This document shows, in pieces, positions 52,297 to 60,940 of a DNA stretch of 64,000 nucleotides (position 1 is the first letter of the stretch; each line of letters opens with the position of its first letter). The stretch comes from an uncultured Lachnospiraceae bacterium (GTDB lineage Bacteria > Bacillota > Clostridia > Lachnospirales > Lachnospiraceae), in assembly GCA_910577115.1 (NCBI GenBank), contig CAJTMC010000006.1, forward strand, positions 1 through 64,000, in the 5' to 3' direction. Below the pieces are notes generated by a model. That model saw only the letters and a list, made by a program, of their open reading frames with translations, was not told the DNA's origin and did not search any database. The position numbers and the translations under genes are program-made.

Positions 52297-53637
52297 TCAA
52301 CTTTCATTGGAAAGTGATGTGCCGCTATTTGTATCGTTGCTTTCCTCTGTTTCGGTTTCCGGTTCGCTTTCCTCTTCCACAGTCGGCGGCAGAAGAATCA
52401 CAACGGTTTCAATACGGTTATTGTCGACCTTTGTCGCGGTAAGCGAGATGCCGTCCTCGGTGATTACCTCCTCACCCTCCGTAGGGAAGCGGTCTAAAAG
52501 CTCTATCATAATACCGCCGATGGAGTCGTAATCTTCCGATTCGAATGTGGTGTTCAGGGCGTCGTTGATGTCGCTTAGCTTCATGCTGCCGCCCACTTCG
52601 TATTTGGAATCATCCAGCTGCTTTAAAAGCTCGGCTTCGTCTTCGTCATACTCGTCGCGGATTTCGCCGACGATTTCCTCAAGCAAATCCTCAATGGTAA
52701 TCATGCCTACAGTTGCGCCGTACTCATTCAGGACAAGTGCGACATTGCAGGTGATGCGGCGCATCTCAAGCAGCAAATCAGCGGTTGCTTTATATTCATA
52801 CGTATAATATCCCTCACGCATGATATCGCGTATTTGAAAGGAGTTTTTATCCTTTACCAAAAGGAAATCTTTTACGTTTACAAAACCGATAATATTATCA
52901 ATTTCATCTTCATATACAGGAATACGGGTGTACATGGATTCGCTGAAAATTCCGAGAAGCTCGTCATAGGAAGCGCTGACATCAACCGTAGTCATACTGA
53001 TACGCGGAATCATGATATCCTTTGCTACGGAATCGCCGAATTCAAATACGTTGTAAATGAGCTTTTTCTCTTCCTGCTCAATAACCCCGTCCTCGTGGCT
53101 TACGTCCACATATGTTTTCAGCTCTGTTTCTGTCATTGCGGAACGGCTTGACGGGTCAATATGCATTAAGCCAAGGAAAAAGCCGGAGATTTTGTCTACT
53201 ATAAAAATCACGGGTGTGAGTATATTCATCAGAAAATAAATTACTTTTGCATAAGAAAGGGAAAGCTTTTCATTGTTGCACATTGCCCATGTTTTGGGAA
53301 CAATTTCACCAAATATGAGAACAAACAGCGTAAGTACGCCGGTACCGATACCGACAGCTGCATTTCCCCATATGCGAATGACAAGTGCAGTCATTAGTGA
53401 AGATGCGCTGATGTTTACAATATTGTTTCCGATCAGTACGGCACTAATCAGCTTGCTTTTGTTATCCAGAATTTTTTGAAGTGTAAGCACCCGCCCTTTT
53501 GGGTTTTCCTCCACCATTGCACGAATTTTAACGGCGCTGATGGTTGTAAGGGCAGTTTCTGCCGACGAGAAAAATGCAGACAGCACTAAAAGCACTGCGA
53601 GAACAGCCAGTTGTATGGAACCAGGGGTATCCAAAGT
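52297..53637 (-). CDS. CNNM/CBS-domain ion transporter, HlyC/CorC (CorB) family
   Basis: A 446-residue membrane protein of the family linked to Mg2+ (or Co2+) transport. The CNNM domain has helices and the motif SAFFSSAETALTTIS near residue 20, followed by GNNIVNISAS and FGEIVPKTWA. Two CBS domains follow (MIPRISMTTVDVS... and IRDIMREG...), then a CorC_HlyC domain (YEVGGSMKLSDIND). The C-terminus is a Glu/Thr-rich tail. TTG 53637 is chosen: AAGGAG at 53651-53646 is 8 nt upstream and lies within the longer frame from ATG 53658. A 12-bp hairpin sits in its leader. Confidence 0.9.
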   Translation of the reverse strand, partial: TLDTPGSIQLAVLAVLLVLSAFFSSAETALTTISAVKIRAMVEENPKGRVLTLQKILDNKSKLISAVLIGNNIVNISASSLMTALVIRIWGNAAVGIGTGVLTLFVLIFGEIVPKTWAMCNNEKLSLSYAKVIYFLMNILTPVIFIVDKISGFFLGLMHIDPSSRSAMTETELKTYVDVSHEDGVIEQEEKKLIYNVFEFGDSVAKDIMIPRISMTTVDVSASYDELLGIFSESMYTRIPVYEDEIDNIIGFVNVKDFLLVKDKNSFQIRDIMREGYYTYEYKATADLLLEMRRITCNVALVLNEYGATVGMITIEDLLEEIVGEIRDEYDEDEAELLKQLDDSKYEVGGSMKLSDINDALNTTFESEDYDSIGGIMIELLDRFPTEGEEVITEDGISLTATKVDNNRIETVVILLPPTVEEESEPETETEESNDTNSGTSLSNES

Positions 53638-53673
53638 AAAATCACTCCTTTTTAACATTATGTGTTTGATACG

Positions 53674-53704
53674 GATATGCTTAAAATACTGATTTAAGCA
53701 TATC
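53674..53704 (-). promoter_or_regulatory. 12-bp perfect inverted repeat in the CNNM leader
   Basis: GATATGCTTAAA / 7-nt loop / TTTAAGCATATC, about 37 nt before the CNNM start. There is no U tract, so it is an operator or an RNA hairpin. Its position suits metal- or stress-dependent control. Confidence 0.5.
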
Positions 53705-53786
53705 AAAGTATACGTCAGCATAGATTATATCAGTGTTAGTTTAATAATGCAAGATGTATATAAAAACTTTTAAGGAGGGATTGATT

Positions 53787-54158
53787 ATGAAAAGCGGATT
53801 TGCAACAGAGAGGCTGGTCGCACTGTTAAAATGCCTGCTGGCAGCGTATCTGATTACGGGAGTGATGCTTGTTGCTGTGGCAGGCTTATTGTACAAGTTT
53901 TCGCTTGGAGAAAATGTGGTAGACGTCGGCATCATTGTCGTGTACTGTATTTCGTCGCTGCTTGCAGGACTGTTTTTCTCAAAAGGGGCAATGAGCCGCA
54001 GGTTTCTTTGGGGAATGGCCGCGGGAGCAGTCTACTTTCTGATTATCTGTGCAGTGACATTTGCGGTAGAGCGGCAGGTTCACCTGATGAGCAGCTCATG
54101 CATTACAACACTTTTGATTTGCACAGGAAGCGGAATGCTTGGTGGGATGCTCGGTTGA
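53787..54158 (+). CDS. TIGR04086-like small membrane protein
   Basis: A 123-residue protein with four membrane helices: LLKCLLAAYLITGVMLVAVAGLL, VGIIVVYCISSLLAGLFF, GAVYFLIICAVTFAV and TTLLICTGSGMLGGMLG. Size, topology and the SSLLAGLFFSKG segment agree with the TIGR04086 family, which in Clostridia is commonly found near SCIFF and secDF genes, as here, but has no known function. AAGGAGGGATT precedes ATG 53787. The assignment to the family is by resemblance and context. Confidence 0.7.
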   Translation: MKSGFATERLVALLKCLLAAYLITGVMLVAVAGLLYKFSLGENVVDVGIIVVYCISSLLAGLFFSKGAMSRRFLWGMAAGAVYFLIICAVTFAVERQVHLMSSSCITTLLICTGSGMLGGMLG

Positions 54159-54218
54159 CAAAATGAAAATTCCAAAATGAGGAATTTTGCAAAAAATGCT
54201 ACACGATGTCGAAAAATG

Positions 54219-54227
54219 TGATATACT
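54219..54227 (+). promoter_or_regulatory. extended -10 promoter of the lysozyme gene
   Basis: TG-A-TATACT at 54219-54227, about 50 nt before the ATG. The same nine bases precede scfA at 55350-55358, which suggests similar regulation. Confidence 0.55.
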
Positions 54228-54279
54228 TTTACGGTGTAACGATAAATAACCACAAAAACCAAATGAGGAGAGAAGGAGA

Positions 54280-55302
54280 ATGAAACACATAAAAAACAGA
54301 ATGAAGGCACTTATTATGTCAGTGCTCCTGCTTGCCATGTCAATCGCGCCGCAGGCGACAGCGCATGCAGCGCCAAATGAGGTGGCAGCAGCATCGCTTG
54401 GTATTGACGTATCACGTTATCAGGGACTGATTAACTGGGACATGGTAGCGGCGTCGGGAGTACAGTTTGCAATGGTGCGCGTAGGATACCGCACACAGGG
54501 GACGGGAGTTTTAAATGAGGACCCTTACGCACGTTACAATTTGCAGGAGGCAAACCGGGTCGGAATTAAGGTAGGCGCATATTTCTTTTCGACGGCAGTG
54601 AATGCACAGGAAGCAATGGAGGAGGCGCTGTTTACGGCAAACCTGCTTGATAAGTACAAAATTACGTTTCCGGTTGCTTATGACTGCGAGGGATTTAAGA
54701 ATGCGACAAGCCGTCAGTTTATTTTAGGTAAGGATATTCGTACAGCGCTTGCGGTCATCTTTCTGGATACCATAGCGGCGAGAGGCTATACGCCGATGTT
54801 TTACAGTTCCAAAAATGACATGGAAAACAGCTCGTACTGGGATATGAATATCTTAAATAAGTATAAGGTATGGGCGGCATGGTATCCTTCGGAGCCGTTT
54901 CCGCTTACACCTGCCTGTACATATACAGGCGTACATGCGATGTGGCAGTATACACATCAGGCGGCGCTTCCCGGAATTGCAGGGACTGTGGATATGAATG
55001 TGGCATATTTTGGCTATGACGGCATTGCGGAGCCAAAAGACCCGTCGGGCGCTCCATATATCGACATGGCAGCAGCGGCGATGGTGCAGTACACTGATGT
55101 AAACGAGGTTGTGACGCCGAATACGCCGGATCTGAATCTGAGAACGGTTCCAAGCACAGCAAGCCCTGATACGATTGTCGTGCCAATCAATCCGGGCGAT
55201 ATGATTCTGCGCACAGGTATCGGCAATAACGGCTGGTCAAGAGTGGTGCTCGGAGATCAGGTGTTGTATGCGTATACGGCATATTTGGATAAAGTCATGT
55301 AA
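54280..55302 (+). CDS. secreted GH25 lysozyme (N-acetylmuramidase) with C-terminal SH3-like region
   Basis: A 340-residue exported peptidoglycan hydrolase. A signal peptide ends near ATAHA-AP at about residue 30. The GH25 barrel starts at GIDVSRYQGLINW and includes FAMVRVGYR, GAYFFSTA and the catalytic Asp/Glu pair in VAYDCEGF; the MWQYTHQA and DMNVAYF segments close the fold. The last 80 residues (ADLNLRTVPS-like DLNLRTVPSTASP ... GWSRVVLG) are a bacterial SH3 cell-wall-binding domain. GGAGAGAAGGAG precedes the ATG. A role in wall turnover or spore germination is likely, not proven. Confidence 0.9.
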   Translation: MKHIKNRMKALIMSVLLLAMSIAPQATAHAAPNEVAAASLGIDVSRYQGLINWDMVAASGVQFAMVRVGYRTQGTGVLNEDPYARYNLQEANRVGIKVGAYFFSTAVNAQEAMEEALFTANLLDKYKITFPVAYDCEGFKNATSRQFILGKDIRTALAVIFLDTIAARGYTPMFYSSKNDMENSSYWDMNILNKYKVWAAWYPSEPFPLTPACTYTGVHAMWQYTHQAALPGIAGTVDMNVAYFGYDGIAEPKDPSGAPYIDMAAAAMVQYTDVNEVVTPNTPDLNLRTVPSTASPDTIVVPINPGDMILRTGIGNNGWSRVVLGDQVLYAYTAYLDKVM

Positions 55303-55349
55303 AATGATATAAAAAAATAAAAAACCCCCTTTTCTTGCAATAAATTCTG

Positions 55350-55358
55350 TGATATACT
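55350..55358 (+). promoter_or_regulatory. extended -10 promoter of scfA
   Basis: TG-A-TATACT at 55350-55358, about 55 nt upstream of the peptide start. Confidence 0.55.
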
Positions 55359-55412
55359 ACATGGAGCTAATGCTAATTGCGAGGCGATAATTCGGATAAG
55401 GAGGCATATGGA

Positions 55413-55556
55413 ATGAAGCACATCAAGACATTAACAACCAGAGACTACAAAGAGTCAATGAAGAAAGGTGGATGTGGAGAATGTCAGACATCTTGCCAGT
55501 CAGCTTGTAAAACATCCTGCACAGTTGGAAATCAGAGCTGCGAGAATACAAAATAG
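55413..55556 (+). CDS. scfA: SCIFF ranthipeptide precursor (six cysteines in forty-five residues)
   Basis: A 47-residue RiPP precursor. The leader MKHIKTLTTRDYKESMKKGG is followed by a core with six cysteines, Cys21, 24, 28, 32, 36 and 43, in the pattern CGECQTSCQSACKTSC. This is the conserved SCIFF sequence found in nearly all Clostridia. ScfB (next gene) joins cysteine sulfurs to the beta or gamma carbon of Thr or other acceptor residues to form thioethers. GAGG at 55400-55403 and ATG 55413 fix the start; the ATG at 55408 stops after two codons. Its biological role is unresolved, with proposed links to quorum sensing and metabolism. The gene is too short for standard length cut-offs. Confidence 0.95.
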   Translation: MKHIKTLTTRDYKESMKKGGCGECQTSCQSACKTSCTVGNQSCENTK

Positions 55557-55618
55557 CAGATGTTATTGAATTGGCATTTTACAGATTTCACAGACTTCAC
55601 AATAAAAGAAAACAGTTT

Positions 55619-55644
55619 AAGCAGCGATTTACCAGTCGCTGCTT
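55619..55644 (+). terminator. hairpin between scfA and scfB, partial terminator
   Basis: AAGCAGCGA / TCGCTGCTT, 9-bp perfect stem with an 8-nt loop, followed by ATTTCC. The weak U tract suggests read-through, which would give more precursor peptide than maturase. Confidence 0.6.
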
Positions 55645-55692
55645 ATTTCCGCGTAGCAATGAGAAAAAAATAGGAAAAGGAACGGATGAGAA

Positions 55693-57093
55693 TTGATACA
55701 TCAATATAAAAATAACGGCTATAATATTGTGCTGGACGTCAACAGCGGAGCGGTACATGTTGTGGATGACATCGTTTATGACGCGATTGCCTGCATGGTA
55801 GAAAACGGGCTTGAATCTGCGTCTCGTGAAAACGTTACGGAGATGCTGTGCGAAAAATTGTCAGCAGATGCAAAGGCCGGAGCTGAAGAAATACATGAAA
55901 TTGTTGATGAAATTTGTACTTTAAGGGACGATGGAATGCTTTTTACGGAAGATCTTTATGAAAAGAGCATTGAGGTGTTCCAAAATCGGGAAACGGTGGT
56001 GAAAGCATTATGCCTTCATATTGCACACGACTGTAATTTAAAGTGTCAGTACTGCTTTGCGGAGGAGGGGGAATACCATGGAAGACGTGCCCTCATGAGC
56101 TTTGAAGTAGGAAAAAAGGCACTTGATTTTTTGGTGGCAAATTCCGGGCAGCGCGTCAACTTAGAGGTGGACTTTTTTGGAGGAGAGCCGCTGATGAACT
56201 GGCAGGTGGTCAAGGATTTGGTGGCATATGGCAGAAGTCTTGAAAAGCCTTACAATAAGAAGTTCCGCTTTACTTTAACGACAAACGGCGTGCTTTTAAA
56301 TGATGATGTGATAGCATTTGCAAATCAGGAAATGGCGAATATTGTGCTGAGCGTTGACGGAAGAAAGGAAGTCCATGACAGAATGCGTCCTATGGCAGGC
56401 GGTCAGGGAAGCTATGATTTGGTGATACCGAAGTTCAGGAAGGTTGCAGAGAGCAGGAATCAGACAAACTATTATGTCAGAGGGACATTCACGCATTTTA
56501 ATAAGGACTTTGCGGCAGACGTCTGTCACTTGGCAGATTTGGGATTTAAGCAGATTTCCGTAGAGCCTGTGGTAGCGCCAAAGCAGGAGCCTTATGCGCT
56601 TGTGGAGGAGGATTTGGCGGAAGTGTTGGCAGAGTATGATAAGCTTGCCGCAGAAATGATAAAACGCCATAAAGAAGGAAAAGCTTTCAATTTCTTTCAT
56701 TTTATGATAGATTTAAAGGGTGGCCCCTGCGTGTACAAGCGTCTGTCGGGCTGCGGTTCGGGTACAGAGTATTTGGCAGTAACGCCTTGGGGAGACTTTT
56801 ATCCCTGTCACCAGTTCGTCGGGCAGGAGGAGTTCCTTATGGGAAATGTGGATGAAGGTATTACAAACACCGGTATCCGCGAGGAGTTTAAGACATGTAA
56901 TGTGTATTCAAAGGAGAAGTGTAAGCGCTGTTTTGCAAAGTTTTATTGCAGCGGCGGCTGTGCGGCAAATTCTTACAACTTCCACAGAAGTATTCATGAT
57001 GCTTATGATTTGGGGTGCGAGCTTCAGAGAAAAAGAGTTGAGTGTGCAATCATGTTGAAGGCGGCATTTGCCGAAGAAAATCCAATGCATTAG
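55693..57093 (+). CDS. scfB: SCIFF maturase, radical SAM/SPASM protein
   Basis: A 466-residue thioether-bond-forming enzyme. An N-terminal RiPP recognition-like region (IHQYKNNGYNIVLDVNSGAVHVVDD) precedes the radical SAM core with Cys114, Cys118 and Cys121 in DCNLKCQYC, FFGGEPLMNW and TLTTNG. The SPASM domain holds the auxiliary clusters: CVYKRLSGCGSG, YPCHQ, and the C-terminal CNVYSKEKCKRCFAKFYCSGGC. Start is TTG 55693; the ATG at 55686 runs into a stop. AGGAAC precedes it. With scfA it forms the conserved SCIFF locus next to secDF. Confidence 0.95.
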   Translation: MIHQYKNNGYNIVLDVNSGAVHVVDDIVYDAIACMVENGLESASRENVTEMLCEKLSADAKAGAEEIHEIVDEICTLRDDGMLFTEDLYEKSIEVFQNRETVVKALCLHIAHDCNLKCQYCFAEEGEYHGRRALMSFEVGKKALDFLVANSGQRVNLEVDFFGGEPLMNWQVVKDLVAYGRSLEKPYNKKFRFTLTTNGVLLNDDVIAFANQEMANIVLSVDGRKEVHDRMRPMAGGQGSYDLVIPKFRKVAESRNQTNYYVRGTFTHFNKDFAADVCHLADLGFKQISVEPVVAPKQEPYALVEEDLAEVLAEYDKLAAEMIKRHKEGKAFNFFHFMIDLKGGPCVYKRLSGCGSGTEYLAVTPWGDFYPCHQFVGQEEFLMGNVDEGITNTGIREEFKTCNVYSKEKCKRCFAKFYCSGGCAANSYNFHRSIHDAYDLGCELQRKRVECAIMLKAAFAEENPMH

Positions 57094-57122
57094 ATACGTA
57101 AAAGAAAAGGAGTAATCAAGCA

Positions 57123-59366
57123 ATGAAAAAAAGTAAAGGTATTTTAACCTTAGTCCTGACGCTTGTGGTTATGGCAGCGCTGGGATATGTGGCGGTCTTT
57201 GGTATCGGTACGGAAAAAGCAGGCGCCGCGTCGGAGATTAAGCAGGGCCTTGACCTTGCGGGCGGCGTAAGCATTACATATCAGGTTGTGGGGGAAGGAA
57301 AGCCCTCGGCAGAGGATATGGACGATACGGTTTATAAGCTGCAAAAGCGTGTTGAGACATACAGTACGGAGGCGCAGGTATATCAGGAGGGCGATGACCG
57401 TATCAACATCGAAATTCCCGGTGTATCAGATGCAAACACGATTTTAGAAGATTTGGGAAGACCAGGCGCATTGTATTTTATTTCACAGACAGATGCGGAC
57501 GGCAACCAGAATTATTCTTATACAGGCTCCGGAGAGACAGGCTATTCGCTGAATAAGACAATTGATGAGCTGTCAGCGGAGGGCAGCATCGTGCTTGAGG
57601 GTACGGACGTGGAGTCCGCACAGGGCGGTACAGGCAGCGATTCTCTTGGAAACAGCCAGTTTGTGGTAGACCTGATCTTTACAAGTGAGGGTACACAGAA
57701 GTTTGGTGAAGCGACGACGAAGGCGTATGCCAACGGCGAATCAATCGGTATTTACTATGATCAGGATTTTATCAGCGTACCGAATGTTCAGGCGGCGCTT
57801 ACGGACGGAAAGGCACAAATCACCGGTATGGGAAGTTTTGAAGATGCGGAGCGGCTTGCAAGCCAGATTCGTATCGGTGGATTAAAGCTTGAGCTTGAGG
57901 AGCTTCGTTCCAACGTAGTAGGTGCGCAGCTTGGCGAGGAAGCAATTCATACAAGTTTGACGGCAGCGCTGATTGGTTTAATTATTATTGCAATATTTAT
58001 GATTATTGTTTACCGTATTCCGGGACTTTCTTCTGTGCTTGCTTTGATTATCTATACTATTTTGCTGGTTCTTTGCCTCAATATGTTTGAGATTACATTG
58101 ACACTTCCCGGTATTGCCGGTATTATCCTTTCCATTGGTATGGCAGTCGATGCAAATGTTATTATCTTTGCACGTATCAGAGAGGAAATTACGGCAGGAA
58201 AGACCGTCAGAAGCGCAATTGATGACGGATTTAAGAAGGCGCTTTCCGCGATTGTTGACGGAAACGTGACAACACTGATTGCGGCTTTGGTTCTTGCAAT
58301 CAAGGGCTCCGGTACAGTGAAGGGATTTGCGTATACACTTGCGCTTGGTATCGTGATTTCCATGTTTACGGCGCTTGTGATTACAAGATTGATTTTAAAG
58401 GCGTTCTTTGCAATAGGATTAAAGGATGTCAAACTGTATGGATTAAATAAAGAGAGAAAGACCGTTAACTTCCTTGCAAAGAAGAATCTGTTTTTCGCAA
58501 TTTCCATTGCTGCGATTGTTGCGGGATTTGTCTTTATGGGTATTAATGGTGCATCTACAGGTAAGATATTGAACTATAGCCTTGACTTTGTCGGCGGTAC
58601 ATCAACAAATGTTACATTTAATGAAGATATGGACTTGGCACAGATTGATTCGACAGTAGTGCCGGTATTTGGCAATATCACAGGTGACGGAGCCGTACAG
58701 GTACAGAAGGTTGCAGGTTCCAATGAGGTTATCTTTAAGACGAGGGAGCTGAATGTTGATGAGAGACAGCAGCTGGAGCAGGATTTGGTCGATAATTTTG
58801 GCGTAAATAAAGAGCTTATTACGGCAGAGACAATCAGTTCGACAATCAGTTCGGAAATGAAGGCTGATGCGATTGTGGCAGTGGTTATTGCGACAGTATG
58901 TATGTTGATTTATATTTGGTTCCGTTTCAAGGATATCCGCTTTGCGGCAAGCTCTGTTGCAGCGTTGATTCATGACGTGCTTGTTGTGCTTGCGTTCTAC
59001 GCAATTGCGAAGGTATCTGTGGGCAGCACCTTTATCGCATGTATGCTTACGATTGTCGGTTATTCGATTAACGCAACGATTGTTATTTTTGACCGTATCA
59101 GGGAAAACCTTGCGGGTATGCTCAAAAAGGACAGCCTTGACGAGCTTGTTAACAGAAGTATCAGTCAGACGCTTTCGAGAAGTATCTTTACTTCCCTGAC
59201 TACGTTTGTCATGGTAGCGGCATTGTTTGTACTTGGCGTTACATCAATCAGGGAGTTTGCACTTCCGCTTATGGTGGGTATTGTGTGCGGTACATATTCA
59301 TCAGTCTGCATTACAGGCGCGCTTTGGTATGTACTCAGAACAAAGATTGCAAAGAAAAATGCTTAA
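57123..59366 (+). CDS. secDF: protein-export membrane protein SecDF (fused)
   Basis: A 747-residue fusion of SecD and SecF that uses the proton gradient to assist Sec export. SecD part: one N-terminal helix, GLDLAGGVSITYQV, the P1 head domain, and the membrane block with GIILSIGMAVDANVIIFARIREE (conserved Asp/Arg for proton relay). SecF part from about 450: DFVGGTSTNVTF, then the block VGYSINATIVIFDRIRENL. SecD and SecF are separate in many bacteria but fused in Bacilli and some Clostridia. AAAAGGAG precedes the ATG by 8-9 nt. It follows scfB by 29 nt, a widespread clostridial arrangement whose meaning is unclear. Confidence 0.95.
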   Translation: MKKSKGILTLVLTLVVMAALGYVAVFGIGTEKAGAASEIKQGLDLAGGVSITYQVVGEGKPSAEDMDDTVYKLQKRVETYSTEAQVYQEGDDRINIEIPGVSDANTILEDLGRPGALYFISQTDADGNQNYSYTGSGETGYSLNKTIDELSAEGSIVLEGTDVESAQGGTGSDSLGNSQFVVDLIFTSEGTQKFGEATTKAYANGESIGIYYDQDFISVPNVQAALTDGKAQITGMGSFEDAERLASQIRIGGLKLELEELRSNVVGAQLGEEAIHTSLTAALIGLIIIAIFMIIVYRIPGLSSVLALIIYTILLVLCLNMFEITLTLPGIAGIILSIGMAVDANVIIFARIREEITAGKTVRSAIDDGFKKALSAIVDGNVTTLIAALVLAIKGSGTVKGFAYTLALGIVISMFTALVITRLILKAFFAIGLKDVKLYGLNKERKTVNFLAKKNLFFAISIAAIVAGFVFMGINGASTGKILNYSLDFVGGTSTNVTFNEDMDLAQIDSTVVPVFGNITGDGAVQVQKVAGSNEVIFKTRELNVDERQQLEQDLVDNFGVNKELITAETISSTISSEMKADAIVAVVIATVCMLIYIWFRFKDIRFAASSVAALIHDVLVVLAFYAIAKVSVGSTFIACMLTIVGYSINATIVIFDRIRENLAGMLKKDSLDELVNRSISQTLSRSIFTSLTTFVMVAALFVLGVTSIREFALPLMVGIVCGTYSSVCITGALWYVLRTKIAKKNA

Positions 59367-59372
59367 ACTTAG

Positions 59373-59402
59373 AGCCGCGGCGATAGAAGCCGCGGCTTTT
59401 TT
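59373..59402 (+). terminator. rho-independent terminator after secDF
   Basis: AGCCGCGG / CCGCGGCT stem with a 9-nt loop and a run of six T. Lies 6 nt after the stop codon. Confidence 0.9.
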
Positions 59403-59424
59403 CCAATATAGGGCTTGATAGGGA

Positions 59425-60135
59425 ATGAAGAAATTTATGAGAGAGCGGTTTGGAATTTCAGCTGCGGTGCTAAAGTGGCTTGCAGTGATTAGCATGGTGA
59501 TTGATCATTTTGCGTGTGCGGTGTATCCATATATTCAGGGGCATAATGCAGAGGTTTATAAGGCGCTTCGGGGAATCGGGCGGATTGCGTTCCCAATTTA
59601 CTGTTTTCTTTTGGTGGAAGGCTTTTTTTATACGAAAAACGTGTGGAAATATCTGAGAAATCTTGTGCTGTTTGCGGCGATTTCCGAGATTCCGTTTAAT
59701 ATGGCAGTTTTTGGGCATGTTTTTTATCCCAAGGGGCAGAATGTGTACTGGTCTTTGGCGTTGGGAATTTGTGCAATGATCTTATTAAAACGCTTTGAAG
59801 GTTTTGCAATGCGGCAGATTTTTTTGCAGGCGGCGGTAATTGTGCTGTTTCTGTTTTTGGGGGAGCATTTGGAGGTCGATTACCATTGGAAGGGGATTGC
59901 ATATATCATTTTGTTTTATTACCTGAGAAATCTGCGGTTTCGGCAGAGTGTTACGGCGATTGCGGGCGCGGCGGCGTTTGTCTTGTATGAGCGGGCGGCG
60001 GTGTTTGCATTTCTTCTGGTTTATCTGTATAATGGAAAGCGCGGGCGGCAGTTCAAATACCTGTTTTATGGGATTTATCCGCTGCATTTGCTGGTGTTTG
60101 GCCTGCTGCGGTTTTGGCTGAACGGAAATTTATGA
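59425..60135 (+). CDS. TraX family membrane protein
   Basis: A 236-residue protein with seven to eight membrane helices. The N-terminal motif LKWLAVISMVIDHFACAVYP and GRIAFPIYCFLLVEGFFYT are characteristic of the TraX family (F-plasmid pilin N-acetylase and relatives). Chromosomal copies in Firmicutes are common and not tied to conjugation; they are thought to acetylate an unknown target, such as a peptide or surface polymer. A weak AGGGA lies 4 nt before ATG 59425. It is separate from secDF, after a terminator, and 31 nt ahead of the thioesterase gene. Confidence 0.85.
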   Translation: MKKFMRERFGISAAVLKWLAVISMVIDHFACAVYPYIQGHNAEVYKALRGIGRIAFPIYCFLLVEGFFYTKNVWKYLRNLVLFAAISEIPFNMAVFGHVFYPKGQNVYWSLALGICAMILLKRFEGFAMRQIFLQAAVIVLFLFLGEHLEVDYHWKGIAYIILFYYLRNLRFRQSVTAIAGAAAFVLYERAAVFAFLLVYLYNGKRGRQFKYLFYGIYPLHLLVFGLLRFWLNGNL

Positions 60136-60166
60136 CGCAGACGATTGCGATGAAAGGATGTTAAAA

Positions 60167-60877
60167 ATGTATTCCTATGAGATGAATGCGGGTTATAGTG
60201 TGATGGATGAGTCGCTCCGAATGAAGGTAACGTCAATTCTTGACTGCTTTCAGGACGCGGCGATTTTTGAGGCGGAGAACGGTGGCAGGATTAATACGCA
60301 ATATTTGAAGGAAAAATGCCTTGTATGGCTTCTGAGTGCGTGGCAGATTGTGATCGACAGGCGGCCTGCGCTGAATGAGCGTATCACAATTACGACCTCG
60401 CCATATGATTTTAAGGGCTTTTTGGGATATCGGAATTTTACGATAGAAGCCGCGGATAAAACGGTTCTTGTAAAGGCGGCATCGATATGGACGCTGCTTG
60501 ATACGCAAAGGCTTGTGCCTGCGAAACCGACACAGGAGCTGTTGGACGGCTATGATTTATCCGAAAAGCTTGCGATGGACTATGCGCCGCGGAAAATTGC
60601 GGTTTGTGGTGAGGGAGTGGAGCAGGAACCGTTTCCTGTGCGAAAGTATCAGATTGATTCTAACCGGCATGTTAACAACGTGGAGTACGTAAAAATGGCG
60701 TTGGAGTTTGTGGAGGAGCCGGACCGGATTTTGGAGCTTCGGGTTGAGTACAAAAAGGCGGCACATTATGGAGATTTGATTGTGCCGGTTGTGTATGGCA
60801 GTGACGGAAAAATGCAGGTGCAGCTCAAGGATACAAAGGACGGGCTTTTCGCGGTGGTTGCGTTTAAGTTTAAATAA
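60167..60877 (+). CDS. acyl-ACP thioesterase
   Basis: A 236-residue double-hotdog thioesterase releasing fatty acids from acyl-ACP. The first hotdog contains SILDCFQDAAIFEAENGG and WLLSAWQIVIDRRP; the second has the signature QIDSNRHVNNVEYVKMALEF, in which Asn, His and nearby Glu form the active site of FatA/FatB-type enzymes. Chain length preference cannot be read. AAAGGATG precedes ATG 60167; ATG 60158 overlaps that site. It is followed by recJ without an obvious functional link. Confidence 0.88.
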   Translation: MYSYEMNAGYSVMDESLRMKVTSILDCFQDAAIFEAENGGRINTQYLKEKCLVWLLSAWQIVIDRRPALNERITITTSPYDFKGFLGYRNFTIEAADKTVLVKAASIWTLLDTQRLVPAKPTQELLDGYDLSEKLAMDYAPRKIAVCGEGVEQEPFPVRKYQIDSNRHVNNVEYVKMALEFVEEPDRILELRVEYKKAAHYGDLIVPVVYGSDGKMQVQLKDTKDGLFAVVAFKFK

Positions 60878-60940
60878 GATAACAAAAGTTATTTTATTTG
60901 GCATGAGTCTGCTGATTCTAAAATACGGAGGGTTCGTTAC

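Noticed and set aside
55303..55349. A terminator after the lysozyme gene
   Set aside because: The A-rich and C5/T4 sequence has no stem; no hairpin can be drawn.
59425..60135. TraX as evidence of an integrative conjugative element
   Set aside because: No relaxase, coupling protein, integrase or att-like repeat lies nearby; chromosomal TraX homologues are common in Firmicutes.
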